36,887 nt of DNA from Chloroflexota bacterium (GTDB lineage Bacteria; Chloroflexota; Limnocylindria; Limnocylindrales; CSP1-4), in contig JAFMJV010000002.1 of assembly GCA_017853275.1 (NCBI GenBank), forward strand, positions 1 through 36,887, given 5' to 3'. A model generated the notes under the pieces. That model was not told the origin of the DNA, did not search any database, and saw only the letters and a program-made list of their open reading frames with translations. A program made the translations under genes and the position numbers. Shown one piece after another: positions 16,337-24,491 of the stretch. How positions within the stretch are numbered: the first letter of the stretch is position 1; the number at the start of each line of letters is the position of its first letter.

Positions 16337-16624
16337 TCAGGCGGAGGGGTCGTCCGTGCCGGGTTCGATGCCCACCGACTCGAGCGCGCCGCCCGCGCGC
16401 TCCACGAGGCGCCGCACCCGCAGCTCGGCGTCCCCGAGGAGGAGCTCGCAGCGCTCGTGGAGGGCGACCCCTCGCTCGTAGAGCTCGATCGAACGCTCGA
16501 GGGGGATGCCACCCGTCTCCAGCCGGCCCACGATCTCCTGGAGCTCCGCGATGGCCGCGTCGAAGGTGAGCTCCGCCGCGGCGCGGGGTGCGGGGAGGCC
16601 GGGGTCCGCGGGTCGCTCGCTCAT
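16337..16624 (-). CDS. xseB: Exodeoxyribonuclease VII small subunit
   Basis: 95 residues. The helical XseB core is clear: FDAAIAELQEIVGRLETGGIPLERSIELYERGVALHERCELLLGDAELRV, flanked by short disordered tails. It binds XseA to form the single-strand-specific nuclease. Its ATG overlaps the xseA stop in ATGA. Confidence 0.95.
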   Translation of the reverse strand: MSERPADPGLPAPRAAAELTFDAAIAELQEIVGRLETGGIPLERSIELYERGVALHERCELLLGDAELRVRRLVERAGGALESVGIEPGTDDPSA

Positions 16625-18015
16625 CCTGCCGAGTCTCGCACGCCGTCCACGCGAACGTCCAGCGAGCCCTCACCCAGCGTCACGAGGAGCGGATCACCCG
16701 GAGCGACCGCGGAGGCCTGCCGGACGACCCGGCCACGCGCATCCCGGACGATCGCGTAGCCCCGGGCGAGGGTCGCCGCGGGGCCGAGCGCGTGCAGAGC
16801 CGCAGCTGCCGCATCGAGCGCCGCCCTCCCCTCCACCGCCGGGCGCACGCCCGCGCGGCCGAGCCGCCCCTCCAGGAGGACCAGCCGCCCCCGGCGATCG
16901 GCTGCTCCCGCCAGCGTCGCCCGCGTCGCGCGGTCGAGGAGGAGCCCGGCCCGCTCCCGCTCCCCCTGGAGGAGACGGATCGGCCGGAAGCCCTCCAGGG
17001 CGCGGCGCTCGGCGTCCAGCTCCCGGCGGGCCCCGGCCAGGCTGGCGATCATCGAGCGCCCGAGCCTGCCCCCGGCCGCCCGGACCCGGTCGGTCTGCTC
17101 CGCACGATCCGGGACGGCGATCTCCGCCGCCACGGATGGGGTGGGGGCACGCCGGTCGGCGGCGAACTCCGCGAGGGTCGTATCGGTCTCATGGCCCACG
17201 CCCACGATCGTGGGCAAGGGCGATGCGGCGACCGCCCGGACGACGACCTCCTCGTTGAAGGCCCACAGGTCCTCTGCCGAACCGCCGCCGCGCGCGACGA
17301 TGACGAGGTCGACGCCCCGCCCGTCCTGCGGGTCACGCCATCGGGTGATCCGCCCGATCGCCGCCGCGATCTCGCGTGGTGCCTCCGGCCCCTGGACGAG
17401 CGTCGGGGAGAGGACCAGCTCCACGATCGGCCAGCGCCGCGCGAGGACCTGGTGGATGTCGTGGAGGACCGCGCCCGTGGGGCTCGTCACGACGCCGATC
17501 CGCCGCGGCCAGGGGGGCAGGGACCGCTTCCGTGCGGGATCGAAGAGACCCTCCGCCATGAGGCGCGCCTTCAGCTCCTCGAAGCGCAGGGCGAGGTCGC
17601 CCACACCCGCCGGCGCGATCGAATCGAGGTAGAGCTGCAGCTTCCCCTGCGCCTCGAAGAGGTCGAGGCGGCCGTGGGCGATGACGTGCAGGCCGGTCCG
17701 CGGCTCGAAGGCGCTCGCCAGGCGCTCCTCCCGGAAGAGGACGCACTGGAGCTGGGCGCGCTCGTCCTTGAGGGTGAGGTAGGCGTGCCCCGCCGCGGAG
17801 ACGCTGACGCTGCCGATCTCCCCCTCGACCCACACGTCCCGGAGGTCCGGCGCAGCGCGCAGCCGCTCCCTGAGCCGCCGGGCGACCTCGGAGACGGAGA
17901 GGACCGAGCTCCCGGGCGCAGGACGCGACGCCGCGTCCGGATCGTCCGGATCACCGCCTCCGGCGAGGAAGTCCTCGAACGAGCGGCCGAAGCCGCGATC
18001 CGGACCGGACGTCAC
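16621..18015 (-). CDS. xseA: Exodeoxyribonuclease VII large subunit
   Basis: Catalytic subunit of ExoVII. 464 residues: an N-terminal Gly/Asp-rich extension of about 35 residues, an OB-fold (VSEVARRLRERL...VWVEGEIG...AYLTLKDE), the catalytic domain with GVVTSPTGAVLHDI, the RGGGSAEDLWAFNEE block and GVGHETDTTLAEFAADRRAPTPSVAAE, and a C-terminal coiled coil ending in the LARGYAIVRD motif. The GTG at 18015 has a strong GGGGGAGG site six bases upstream. Only 22 bases separate it from efp. Confidence 0.96.
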   Translation of the reverse strand: MTSGPDRGFGRSFEDFLAGGGDPDDPDAASRPAPGSSVLSVSEVARRLRERLRAAPDLRDVWVEGEIGSVSVSAAGHAYLTLKDERAQLQCVLFREERLASAFEPRTGLHVIAHGRLDLFEAQGKLQLYLDSIAPAGVGDLALRFEELKARLMAEGLFDPARKRSLPPWPRRIGVVTSPTGAVLHDIHQVLARRWPIVELVLSPTLVQGPEAPREIAAAIGRITRWRDPQDGRGVDLVIVARGGGSAEDLWAFNEEVVVRAVAASPLPTIVGVGHETDTTLAEFAADRRAPTPSVAAEIAVPDRAEQTDRVRAAGGRLGRSMIASLAGARRELDAERRALEGFRPIRLLQGERERAGLLLDRATRATLAGAADRRGRLVLLEGRLGRAGVRPAVEGRAALDAAAAALHALGPAATLARGYAIVRDARGRVVRQASAVAPGDPLLVTLGEGSLDVRVDGVRDSAG

Positions 18016-18037
18016 CGCCGGCCTCCCCCGCGCCGGG

Positions 18038-18595
18038 TCAGACGCGCGTCTGGTACTCGCCCGTCCGGGTATCCACGCGGATCGTGTCGCCCTCGTTGAC
18101 GAAGAGGGGGACCTGGACCACGAGGCCGGTCTCACAGGTCGCCGGCTTCCGGGCACCGGTCGCGGTATCGCCCGCGAAGCCCGGCTCCGACGAGACGACC
18201 TTGAGGTCGACGTTGATCGGCAGCTCCACGCCGATCGTCTCGCCCTGGTAGGTGGTCCGGTCGAGCTGCATCCCGTCCTTCAGGTAGTCCACGGCGTCGT
18301 CGAGCTCGTCCCGCGTCAGGTGGAACTGCTCGTAGCTCTCGAGCTCCATGAAGTGGTAGTCGCCGCCGTCCTGGTAGAGGAACTGGATGGGGCGCTTCTC
18401 GAGGTAGGCGCGCGGGAACTTCTCGCCGGCCTGGAAGGTCTTCTCCACCGTCTGGCCGCGCTTGATGTTGTAGAGCTTGATGCGCACCTGGGCGGAGCCC
18501 CGGCCCATCTTGATGTGGTGGTAGTCGAGGATCTTCCAGAGCTCGCCGTCGAGCTCGATCGCGATCCCCTTCTTCAGCTCTCCGGTCGAGACCAT
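18038..18595 (-). CDS. efp: Translation elongation factor P, arginine-tip type
   Basis: EF-P rescues ribosomes stalled at polyproline. 185 residues with all three domains, ending GDTATGARKPATCETGLVVQVPLFVNEGDTIRVDTRTGEY. At the domain-I loop that reaches the peptidyl-transferase centre, the usual PGKGxA reads MGRGSA, so the tip is Arg32 and not Lys. No modifying enzyme (EpmA, EarP or YmfI type) is in the window. It may act unmodified. Several genes in the array encode Pro runs (scpA has eight in a row), which would need EF-P. A 73-base gap separates it from the upstream peptidase gene. Confidence 0.96.
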   Translation of the reverse strand: MVSTGELKKGIAIELDGELWKILDYHHIKMGRGSAQVRIKLYNIKRGQTVEKTFQAGEKFPRAYLEKRPIQFLYQDGGDYHFMELESYEQFHLTRDELDDAVDYLKDGMQLDRTTYQGETIGVELPINVDLKVVSSEPGFAGDTATGARKPATCETGLVVQVPLFVNEGDTIRVDTRTGEYQTRV

Positions 18596-18668
18596 CGGGT
18601 GCCTTCGCTCCTGTCTGAGGTGGCGGGCCGCGCGCGCCCGCAGGGCACCGGCGCCGGGAGGCGCAAGT

Positions 18669-19901
18669 CTAGCCGACGACCGTCCACTCGCGGGGAAAGG
18701 CGGTCAGCCGCTCCAGCCGGTGCGCCGCGGGATCGAAGAGGACGAGGTCCTCGATGCGCACCCCGGTCTCTCCATCGAGGTAGACGCCCGGCTCCACCGA
18801 GAAGACCGAGGGCACGGGGAGCGGCGCCTCCGCCGCGCGCCGGCCGATCGACGGGGTCTCGTGCGTCGCGAGGCCGATCCCGTGTCCGAGGCCGTGGCCG
18901 AAGCGCTCGCCATGGCCCGCCGCGGCGATGAGATCGCGGGCCGCGGCATCGATCTCCCGGTTCGTGGGCACGCGCCCCGCTGCGGCCGCCGCCGCGAGGG
19001 CGCGGAAGGCGGCCTCCTGCGCATCCGCCACGAGCCGGTGGAGCGCACGGTCCCGCGGCGTCGGCTCCCCCACGAAGAGCGTCCGCGTCATGTCCGAGCG
19101 ATAGCCCGCCACCTGCGCCCCGAAATCGAAGAGGAGGACCTCGCCGGCCCGGACCGGGCGGTCACCGGGGGACCCGTGCGGGAGGGCCGCACGTGGACCG
19201 GCCAGGCAGGCCACGTCGAAGGCGAGGGCCTCCGCGCCGTGGGTGCGCATCTCCCATTCCAGCGCGAGGGCGAGCTCCGCCTCCGTCACGCCGGGCCGGA
19301 TCGCCGGGAGGAGCCGCTCGAGCGCTCCGTCCGCCACCGCGCACGCCGCTGCGATCCGCTCCACCTCCGCCGGCTCCTTGACCGCCCGGAGCCCTTCGAG
19401 GAGTCCATCGAGCGGGACGAGCTCGACATCCGGCGCGGCATCCGCCAGTCGCTCCCAGACGGCGTGCGGGATCGCCCCGGCCTCCGCGCCCACCCTCCGG
19501 ATCCGTCCCGGATCACCACCGCGGATCGGACGCAACGAGGAGAGGAGGTCCGGCCAGCGCTGCGGGAGGTCGCCGTAGACCTCCTCCAGCCGGGACTCCG
19601 GCGCTTCCTCCAGCGCCTGGACCCGGTAGCGCGAGTCGGCGAGAAGGACGACCTCGTCCGCGGAGACCAGGATCTGGCCGGAGACCCCGGCCACCTTCTC
19701 CTCGCCCTCGCCGAGACGGAAGCCGGTGAGGTAGCGCGAGCTCTCGCGGCGCACCCCGAACCAGGCATCGACGGACGCCTCGGCGAGCCGCGCCCGGAAG
19801 CGCGCGAGTCGTTCCGGCCGCGCAGCCGCGTCCGCACGCTCCCAGCGCAGGATCGCCGCCGCGTCCGCCACGGGACGCTCGGGGACCGGTGGGATGCTCA
19901 C
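18669..19901 (-). CDS. M24-family metallopeptidase (Xaa-Pro aminopeptidase-like)
   Basis: 410 residues in two parts: a creatinase-like N-terminal domain (about 28-175, with YLTGF at 57-61) and a pita-bread catalytic domain. The five dinuclear-metal ligands are visible: Asp259 (LLFDFGAQ), Asp270 (YRSDMTRT), His340 (GHGLGHGIGL), Glu370 (SVEPGVY) and Glu384 (VRIEDLV). The two-domain layout fits Xaa-Pro aminopeptidase or Xaa-Pro dipeptidase, and placement just before efp is the common pepP/pepQ-efp order. The GTG start overlaps the mltG stop (GTGA). Confidence 0.93.
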   Translation of the reverse strand: MSIPPVPERPVADAAAILRWERADAAARPERLARFRARLAEASVDAWFGVRRESSRYLTGFRLGEGEEKVAGVSGQILVSADEVVLLADSRYRVQALEEAPESRLEEVYGDLPQRWPDLLSSLRPIRGGDPGRIRRVGAEAGAIPHAVWERLADAAPDVELVPLDGLLEGLRAVKEPAEVERIAAACAVADGALERLLPAIRPGVTEAELALALEWEMRTHGAEALAFDVACLAGPRAALPHGSPGDRPVRAGEVLLFDFGAQVAGYRSDMTRTLFVGEPTPRDRALHRLVADAQEAAFRALAAAAAAGRVPTNREIDAAARDLIAAAGHGERFGHGLGHGIGLATHETPSIGRRAAEAPLPVPSVFSVEPGVYLDGETGVRIEDLVLFDPAAHRLERLTAFPREWTVVG

Positions 19902-21175
19902 GAGCAGCCCACGATGTTCGCCTCGTGCTGGGCGAGCGTCTTCGCGAACTCGTGGGTCTCCGAGCCCGGGCAGGCGTAGAAGAAGAGGAAGCCCTGGCGG
20001 ACATCGGGGTCGAGGGCGGCATCGAGCGATGCGCGGGTGGGGGTGGCGATCGGCGCATCCGGCAGGCCGGGGTTCAGGTAGGTCTGGAAGCTCGCCAGCT
20101 CATCCGGGACGGCGACCTCGGCGAGCGGCCGGCCCAGGAGGTCCCAGAAGACGTACCGCGTCCATTCCTTCAGGGAGAGCTCCGCGAGCGCGAGGGTATC
20201 CGCGGCGTAGATGACGGTGGGATCGGCGTTCATGATCCGCGTCGGGTTCAGCTTCTCGTTCAGGCGGTTCGTGTAGACGCCCGCGATCTTCCGGCGCTCC
20301 CGGTCCACGCGCGCCTCGCGCTCCACGATGCTCGCGAGCGTCACCGCCTCGTAGACCGAGAGGCCCGCGGCCTTCGCCCGTGCAGGGAGGTCGTCTCCCA
20401 TCTCCGCCGCCCAGTCGGCAAGGAGGAGGTCGACGAGCGCCTCCGCGGAGATCGCGGTCTCCACCTCGAAGGTCCCCTGGCCCATGAAGCCTTCGAGCGA
20501 GGCTCCCCGCGGCAGCGCCTCGAGGTGAGGGTGACGCTCGAGGAGCTCACGCGGCGGGTCCTGGACGAGGGCGAGGAAATCCTTGACGTCCAGCTCCAGC
20601 TCCTCGACGGTGGCGAGGTAGGCCGCCATCTGCTCGAGGCGGAGCGCAGGCCGGAAGGCGAGCGTCACCCGGGCCGGGGGTGGGTCCGGCGGGCCGGCGA
20701 GCCGCTCGGCAAGCTCCGCCGGCGCGATGCCGGCGGGGATCGTGAAGGTCCCCGACTGCATCCGCCCTTCCAGGCCGAGCCGGACGACCTGCCAGGTGAG
20801 GACGAGCGGGTCCGGGACGAGCCCGGCCTCCGCGGCGATGGCCGCGATCCCCGCCACGCGCGTCCCGGGCTCGATCGTGAGCACGACCGGCCCGCTCGTC
20901 CCGGCCGGCGCGACGAGGGCCGCCCCGAGCTCCTCCTCCACGAGGGAGGCGACGAACGGGAGGCGCAACGCCTGCGGGTTGTCCCGGGCGAGCCCGATGG
21001 CGGTGGAGCGTGCGACCGGGCCGAGGAAGAGGATCGCGGCGACGACGAGAAGGACGAGGAGGACGATCCCGGCCAGGCAGCCCACCGCCACGCCCGACCG
21101 GCCGCTCCCCTCCCCGGCGGCCCGGCGGCGATCCCGCGAGAGGCCCGGGCGCCCGGGCGCGGTCCCGCCGCTCAT
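19898..21175 (-). CDS. mltG: Endolytic murein transglycosylase MltG (YceG-like)
   Basis: Cuts nascent glycan strands at the membrane and so sets their length. 425 residues: a basic cytoplasmic N-terminus, one membrane helix (about 31-52), a LysM-like subdomain (about 97-163) and the catalytic domain. LEGFMGQGTFEV (227-238) corresponds to the usual LEGxLFPDTY. The catalytic Glu motif is ASIVERE (281-287), followed by NADPTVIYA and TYLNPGLPDAPIATP. Order ruvX-mltG is widespread. Its ATG overlaps the ruvX stop (ATGA). Confidence 0.95.
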   Translation of the reverse strand: MSGGTAPGRPGLSRDRRRAAGEGSGRSGVAVGCLAGIVLLVLLVVAAILFLGPVARSTAIGLARDNPQALRLPFVASLVEEELGAALVAPAGTSGPVVLTIEPGTRVAGIAAIAAEAGLVPDPLVLTWQVVRLGLEGRMQSGTFTIPAGIAPAELAERLAGPPDPPPARVTLAFRPALRLEQMAAYLATVEELELDVKDFLALVQDPPRELLERHPHLEALPRGASLEGFMGQGTFEVETAISAEALVDLLLADWAAEMGDDLPARAKAAGLSVYEAVTLASIVEREARVDRERRKIAGVYTNRLNEKLNPTRIMNADPTVIYAADTLALAELSLKEWTRYVFWDLLGRPLAEVAVPDELASFQTYLNPGLPDAPIATPTRASLDAALDPDVRQGFLFFYACPGSETHEFAKTLAQHEANIVGCS

Positions 21176-21630
21176 CCCTCTCCGTCCGCGCCGAGCGCGT
21201 CCAGCTCCGCCTGGAGGATCGCGGCTGCGGCCTCGCGGTCCACGCGTGCCCGCCAGGCGCGCCGCGCGGCGGGCGACGGCGGACCGCCGGAGGCGCCCCG
21301 CGGGGCACCCCCGATCCGTGCCTCGGCATGGAGGCTCGTGTGACGCTCGTCCCGCCAGCGGATCTCGAGCGGCAGGCCGGCGAGCGCCTCCTCCGCCCAG
21401 CGCTGCGTCGCGGCAGCCTGCGGGCCGATGCCGCCCCGCGCATCGAGCGGGAGCCCGATGACGATCGTCTGCGCACCCGACTCCGCGGCGATCCGGGCGA
21501 CCGTGCGGCCATCGCGATCGGGTTCCGTGCGGTTGATCGTGCGCAGTGGCCGCACCGAGCCGTTCCGGCGGTCCGCCACCGCCACGCCGATCCGCCGCTC
21601 GCCCACGTCCAGGCCGATGAGGATGGTCAC
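21172..21630 (-). CDS. ruvX: RuvX/YqgF-family RNase H-fold resolvase or rRNA processing nuclease
   Basis: 152 residues with the YqgF RNase H-like core: LIGLDVGERRIGVAVAD (catalytic Asp8), the TIVIGLPLDARG strand, and DERHTSLHAEA, which replaces the common DERLTT. Family members process pre-16S rRNA 5' ends or act on Holliday junctions. A Gly/Ala/Pro/Arg-rich insertion (about 106-128) separates the last two helices. The GTG start overlaps the stop of the baseplate-J-like gene (GTGA). Confidence 0.92.
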   Translation of the reverse strand: MTILIGLDVGERRIGVAVADRRNGSVRPLRTINRTEPDRDGRTVARIAAESGAQTIVIGLPLDARGGIGPQAAATQRWAEEALAGLPLEIRWRDERHTSLHAEARIGGAPRGASGGPPSPAARRAWRARVDREAAAAILQAELDALGADGEG

Positions 21631-23198
21631 GAGATGTCGAGCGTGATCCGGGCCGGGTCGGCGGGCATGATCGGCAGGAAGTCCGGCCAGACGGAGAGGG
21701 TCGCCTCCCCGTAGCGAGCGAGGATCGCCCGGGCCTCGTCCACCCCCTTCCCGGCGATCTCGGCGCGGATGAGCGCCGGATCCACGGGGAGCTGCACCTC
21801 CGCGGTGACGCTCATCGGGAAGCTCACCGAGCTCGGGGTCACCTCCGGCGGCCCACCTTCCGTGGCGACGATCGAGCCGCTCTCGATGCGCATCGCCGGG
21901 TCGGCGGTGAGCCGGAAGTGCCGCCCGGCCACATCCGCGAGCAGGCTCGTGTCGACCTCCAGGGCGGTCGCGGTGGTCGTCGCGGTGAGCTCGAAGCCGT
22001 CCCCCTCGGGCGTCTGGCCCACGAGGTCGGTGCAGGGGACGCTCAGGCTGAGGTCGCCGAGACGGCCGCTCTCCGGGTAGAGGGTGAGCGTCCCGGCGGG
22101 CGTGCTCGTGAGCTGCGCTGCGAACTCCGCCGCGAGCCGGTCCCGGAGCGACCCGACCGCCTCGTCACAGTCCTCCTTCGTCACCTTCCGGATCAGCTCC
22201 CGGCTCCCGTTCTCGATCGGGTCGGGGTTCGTCACCCGGATCCGCTGCTCCTCGTAGCCCTTCTCGATCCGGGTGATCGTGTCCGCACCCGTGTTCGCGG
22301 CCGGGCCCCGCTTCACCGCCCGGACCTCGACCTCGGCGGCGGGCTTCGCGCCATTCCCGTCCCAGCGCGGCAGGCTGACCTGCTCGACCGTCCGGTAGGC
22401 GATGCCGCTGTTCGTGCTCACCTTGGTCCCCTCCGCGACCACGACGCCGATGAAGGTGTTGACGTTCGTCAGCCGGATCCGGCCGGTCGCGTAGGTGGAC
22501 CGGTCCTCCGTCCCCGTCGCCTCGAAGCGATCGGTGATCGAGAGCGGGTACTGCCGCCAGCTGGCGGGGAGCGTCCCCGCCTCCGGGTCCACCTCGGGGC
22601 TGTCCGGGGTGGCCACGATGCGGACCGTCCGCGGCGGCAGCTGTGTGGTCCCGGGGATGAGGCTCACGGTGGCGCTCGGGAGGGCCTGGTAGGCGACGTA
22701 GAGCCCGACGGCAAGGAGCCCGCCTGCGACCGCGCCACGCAGCGCCCAGCCGATCACCCGGCGCGCGCCGCTCTCCCCGCCCGTCCGACGATCCGTCTCC
22801 ACCGGCAGGACGGGGACGGCGGCGATCCCGTCCGTGAGGGCCCCCGAGGCGGCCCGCGGCGCGACCGCGAAGCCGGTCGCGGTGGGGACGACCGACCCGC
22901 CATCCTCGGGCTGGCGGTCCGGGGCGAGGCCGAGAGCGCGCTCGGCCTCCGCCACGGTCCCGTAGGCTCCGAGCCCGGCCGAGGTCGCGAGCGCGCGGAC
23001 CTGCGCATCCCCGGAGACGAGCGCGAGTGCGAGCCCACGGGTCTCCGCCTCGCGGGCAAGGATCCGGAAGTTGATCGACCCGGTCCCGATCCGCGAGCCG
23101 GCCGGAAGGACGAGCACGACGTTCCCGTCCGACGTCGCCCGGAAGCGCGCGACGGCATCCGTCAGCTCGTCGTCGAGGTCGAGATACCAGACGCTCAT
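21627..23198 (-). CDS. Membrane-anchored baseplate-J-like protein
   Basis: 523 residues. Residues 1-90 form an alpha/beta cytoplasmic domain (VVLVLPAGSRIG...LALALVSGDAQVRALATSAG) of Rossmann-like appearance. One membrane helix lies at about 149-171. The outer part has a baseplate-J/gp47-like segment (about 235-315: ATGRIRLTNVNTFIGVVVAEGTKV, then a hydrophobic Val-rich strand pair and GPAANTGADTITRI). A 200-residue C-terminal region of beta-strand character follows and carries two cysteines, perhaps a disulfide. No phage genes lie nearby, so this is a cellular relative of the phage baseplate fold. It begins 17 bases after the FtsA-like gene and overlaps ruvX. Function unknown. Confidence 0.8.
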   Translation of the reverse strand: MSVWYLDLDDELTDAVARFRATSDGNVVLVLPAGSRIGTGSINFRILAREAETRGLALALVSGDAQVRALATSAGLGAYGTVAEAERALGLAPDRQPEDGGSVVPTATGFAVAPRAASGALTDGIAAVPVLPVETDRRTGGESGARRVIGWALRGAVAGGLLAVGLYVAYQALPSATVSLIPGTTQLPPRTVRIVATPDSPEVDPEAGTLPASWRQYPLSITDRFEATGTEDRSTYATGRIRLTNVNTFIGVVVAEGTKVSTNSGIAYRTVEQVSLPRWDGNGAKPAAEVEVRAVKRGPAANTGADTITRIEKGYEEQRIRVTNPDPIENGSRELIRKVTKEDCDEAVGSLRDRLAAEFAAQLTSTPAGTLTLYPESGRLGDLSLSVPCTDLVGQTPEGDGFELTATTTATALEVDTSLLADVAGRHFRLTADPAMRIESGSIVATEGGPPEVTPSSVSFPMSVTAEVQLPVDPALIRAEIAGKGVDEARAILARYGEATLSVWPDFLPIMPADPARITLDIS

Positions 23199-23215
23199 GC
23201 GCGGTCGAGTCTGCC

Positions 23216-24478
23216 CTAGACCCGGATCTGCCGCAGGACGCGCCGGAGGGAGCTGTCCAGCGGACCCGCCTCGCCAGCGATCTCGAGCGCCTGGTAGGCG
23301 AGCGCCATGGGGGTGACATCCTGCTGGTCGACGAGCTCGCCCGTGGCATCCGTCACGCCGCGCACCTGCGCGGGTGCGATCGTCGCGACCGACGGGGGAC
23401 GCAGGAAGGGGAGATCCCGGCTGAGCGCAGGATCGGTCAATGACGCGCGGAGCTCCGGGAGATGCGACCCGCCACCGCAGAGCTCGATCCGCGGGGGCAG
23501 CTCCCCCTCGCGGCCGAACTCCTCGAGGACGAGCTCCACCCCCGCCTGCCAGACCGCGACATCCTCGGCGATGATCCGGCCGACCTCCTCGCGCTCCGGG
23601 AGCTCCTCCCCGCGGCTGTAGGCGATCTTCATCTCCTCGGCGCGGGCGAACGGGACCTCGAGCCGGTCGGCGAGGGACTTCGTGAAGGCGCGCCCACCGA
23701 GCGCGAACATCTTCGTCCCCTCGATCCCGCCGCTGCGCACGAGCGCGACATCCGTCGTCCCGCCGCCGATATCGATGAAGAGCGCGCCGCTCGACGCGAT
23801 CTCCTCAGACTCCACGCAGCGGGCCACGGCATAGGGCTCCGCGACGACCGAGAGGAGCTCCAGCTCCAACCGGGAGGCGACCGTCTGGAGGGCGCCGAGG
23901 TGGATGAGCGGCGCGAAGGCGTTGAAGATCCCGATGCGCACGTGCCGGCCGCGGAACCCGACCGGGTTCGTGACCGGGTAGCCGTCGATCGAGGCCCCGG
24001 TGGCCGCGGCGTGGACCAACCGGACGTCCACCGTGGGCAGGCCGGTCTCCCAGGTGATCGCCCGCTCGGCCTCGAAGAGCGCCTCGCGCTCCACGCCCTC
24101 GATGAGACGCTGCAGCTCGGCCTCCCCGATCGGCGTCTCCGGCCGGCGCCGCTCCTGGCTGTGGCTCGTGGTGAAGCCCTTGACGAGCTCCCCCGCCATG
24201 CCGATGACGCAGCGCGACGGGGAGAAGCCCGCCATCTCCGTGGCCACGCCGAGCGCCACCCGGCAGTTCTCCACCACCCCCGAGATATCCGTCACGGTCC
24301 CGGACTGCATGTGCGCAAGCCCCTGGCGATGGCGCCCCACGCCGCGCACGATCGCCCGGCCGGGGGCCTCGATCTCGAAGACGAGGACCTTGACGAACTC
24401 CGTCCCGATGTCGAGCGCGATGCAGCTCTCCGGACCGGACGTCTCGTCCCGGGAGCGGAGCCGCCGAAGGAGGGTCAT
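23216..24478 (-). CDS. FtsA-like actin-family ATPase
   Basis: 420 residues with the actin-fold nucleotide site: phosphate-1 ALDIGTEFVK (21-30), phosphate-2 FIDIGGGTTDVAL (234-246) and adenosine motif ELCGGGS (332-338). The segment GYPVTNPVGFRGRHVRIGIFNAF (from 166) matches the FtsA-specific subdomain (SHS2) rather than MreB or DnaK. The last 11 residues, SLRRVLRQIRV with a preceding Ser, can form an Arg-rich amphipathic helix like the FtsA membrane anchor. It is not next to ftsZ; instead it lies between alaS and a membrane-bound baseplate-J-like gene, so it may be a paralogue for another envelope complex or the true FtsA of this lineage. PilM is an alternative assignment. The ATG at 24478 is 13 bases after alaS. 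Confidence 0.85.
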   Translation of the reverse strand: MTLLRRLRSRDETSGPESCIALDIGTEFVKVLVFEIEAPGRAIVRGVGRHRQGLAHMQSGTVTDISGVVENCRVALGVATEMAGFSPSRCVIGMAGELVKGFTTSHSQERRRPETPIGEAELQRLIEGVEREALFEAERAITWETGLPTVDVRLVHAAATGASIDGYPVTNPVGFRGRHVRIGIFNAFAPLIHLGALQTVASRLELELLSVVAEPYAVARCVESEEIASSGALFIDIGGGTTDVALVRSGGIEGTKMFALGGRAFTKSLADRLEVPFARAEEMKIAYSRGEELPEREEVGRIIAEDVAVWQAGVELVLEEFGREGELPPRIELCGGGSHLPELRASLTDPALSRDLPFLRPPSVATIAPAQVRGVTDATGELVDQQDVTPMALAYQALEIAGEAGPLDSSLRRVLRQIRV

Positions 24479-24491
24479 CGCGGCGCCGTCG

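Noticed and set aside
18596-18668. Regulatory hairpin in the efp leader
   Set aside because: Only a 6-bp inverted repeat with a spacer of about 44 bases was found; this is expected by chance at this GC content.
21627-23198. Baseplate-J-like domain as part of a prophage or contractile tail
   Set aside because: No sheath, tube, spike or other tail genes are nearby, and the protein has a membrane helix and cytoplasmic domain. It is a cellular relative.
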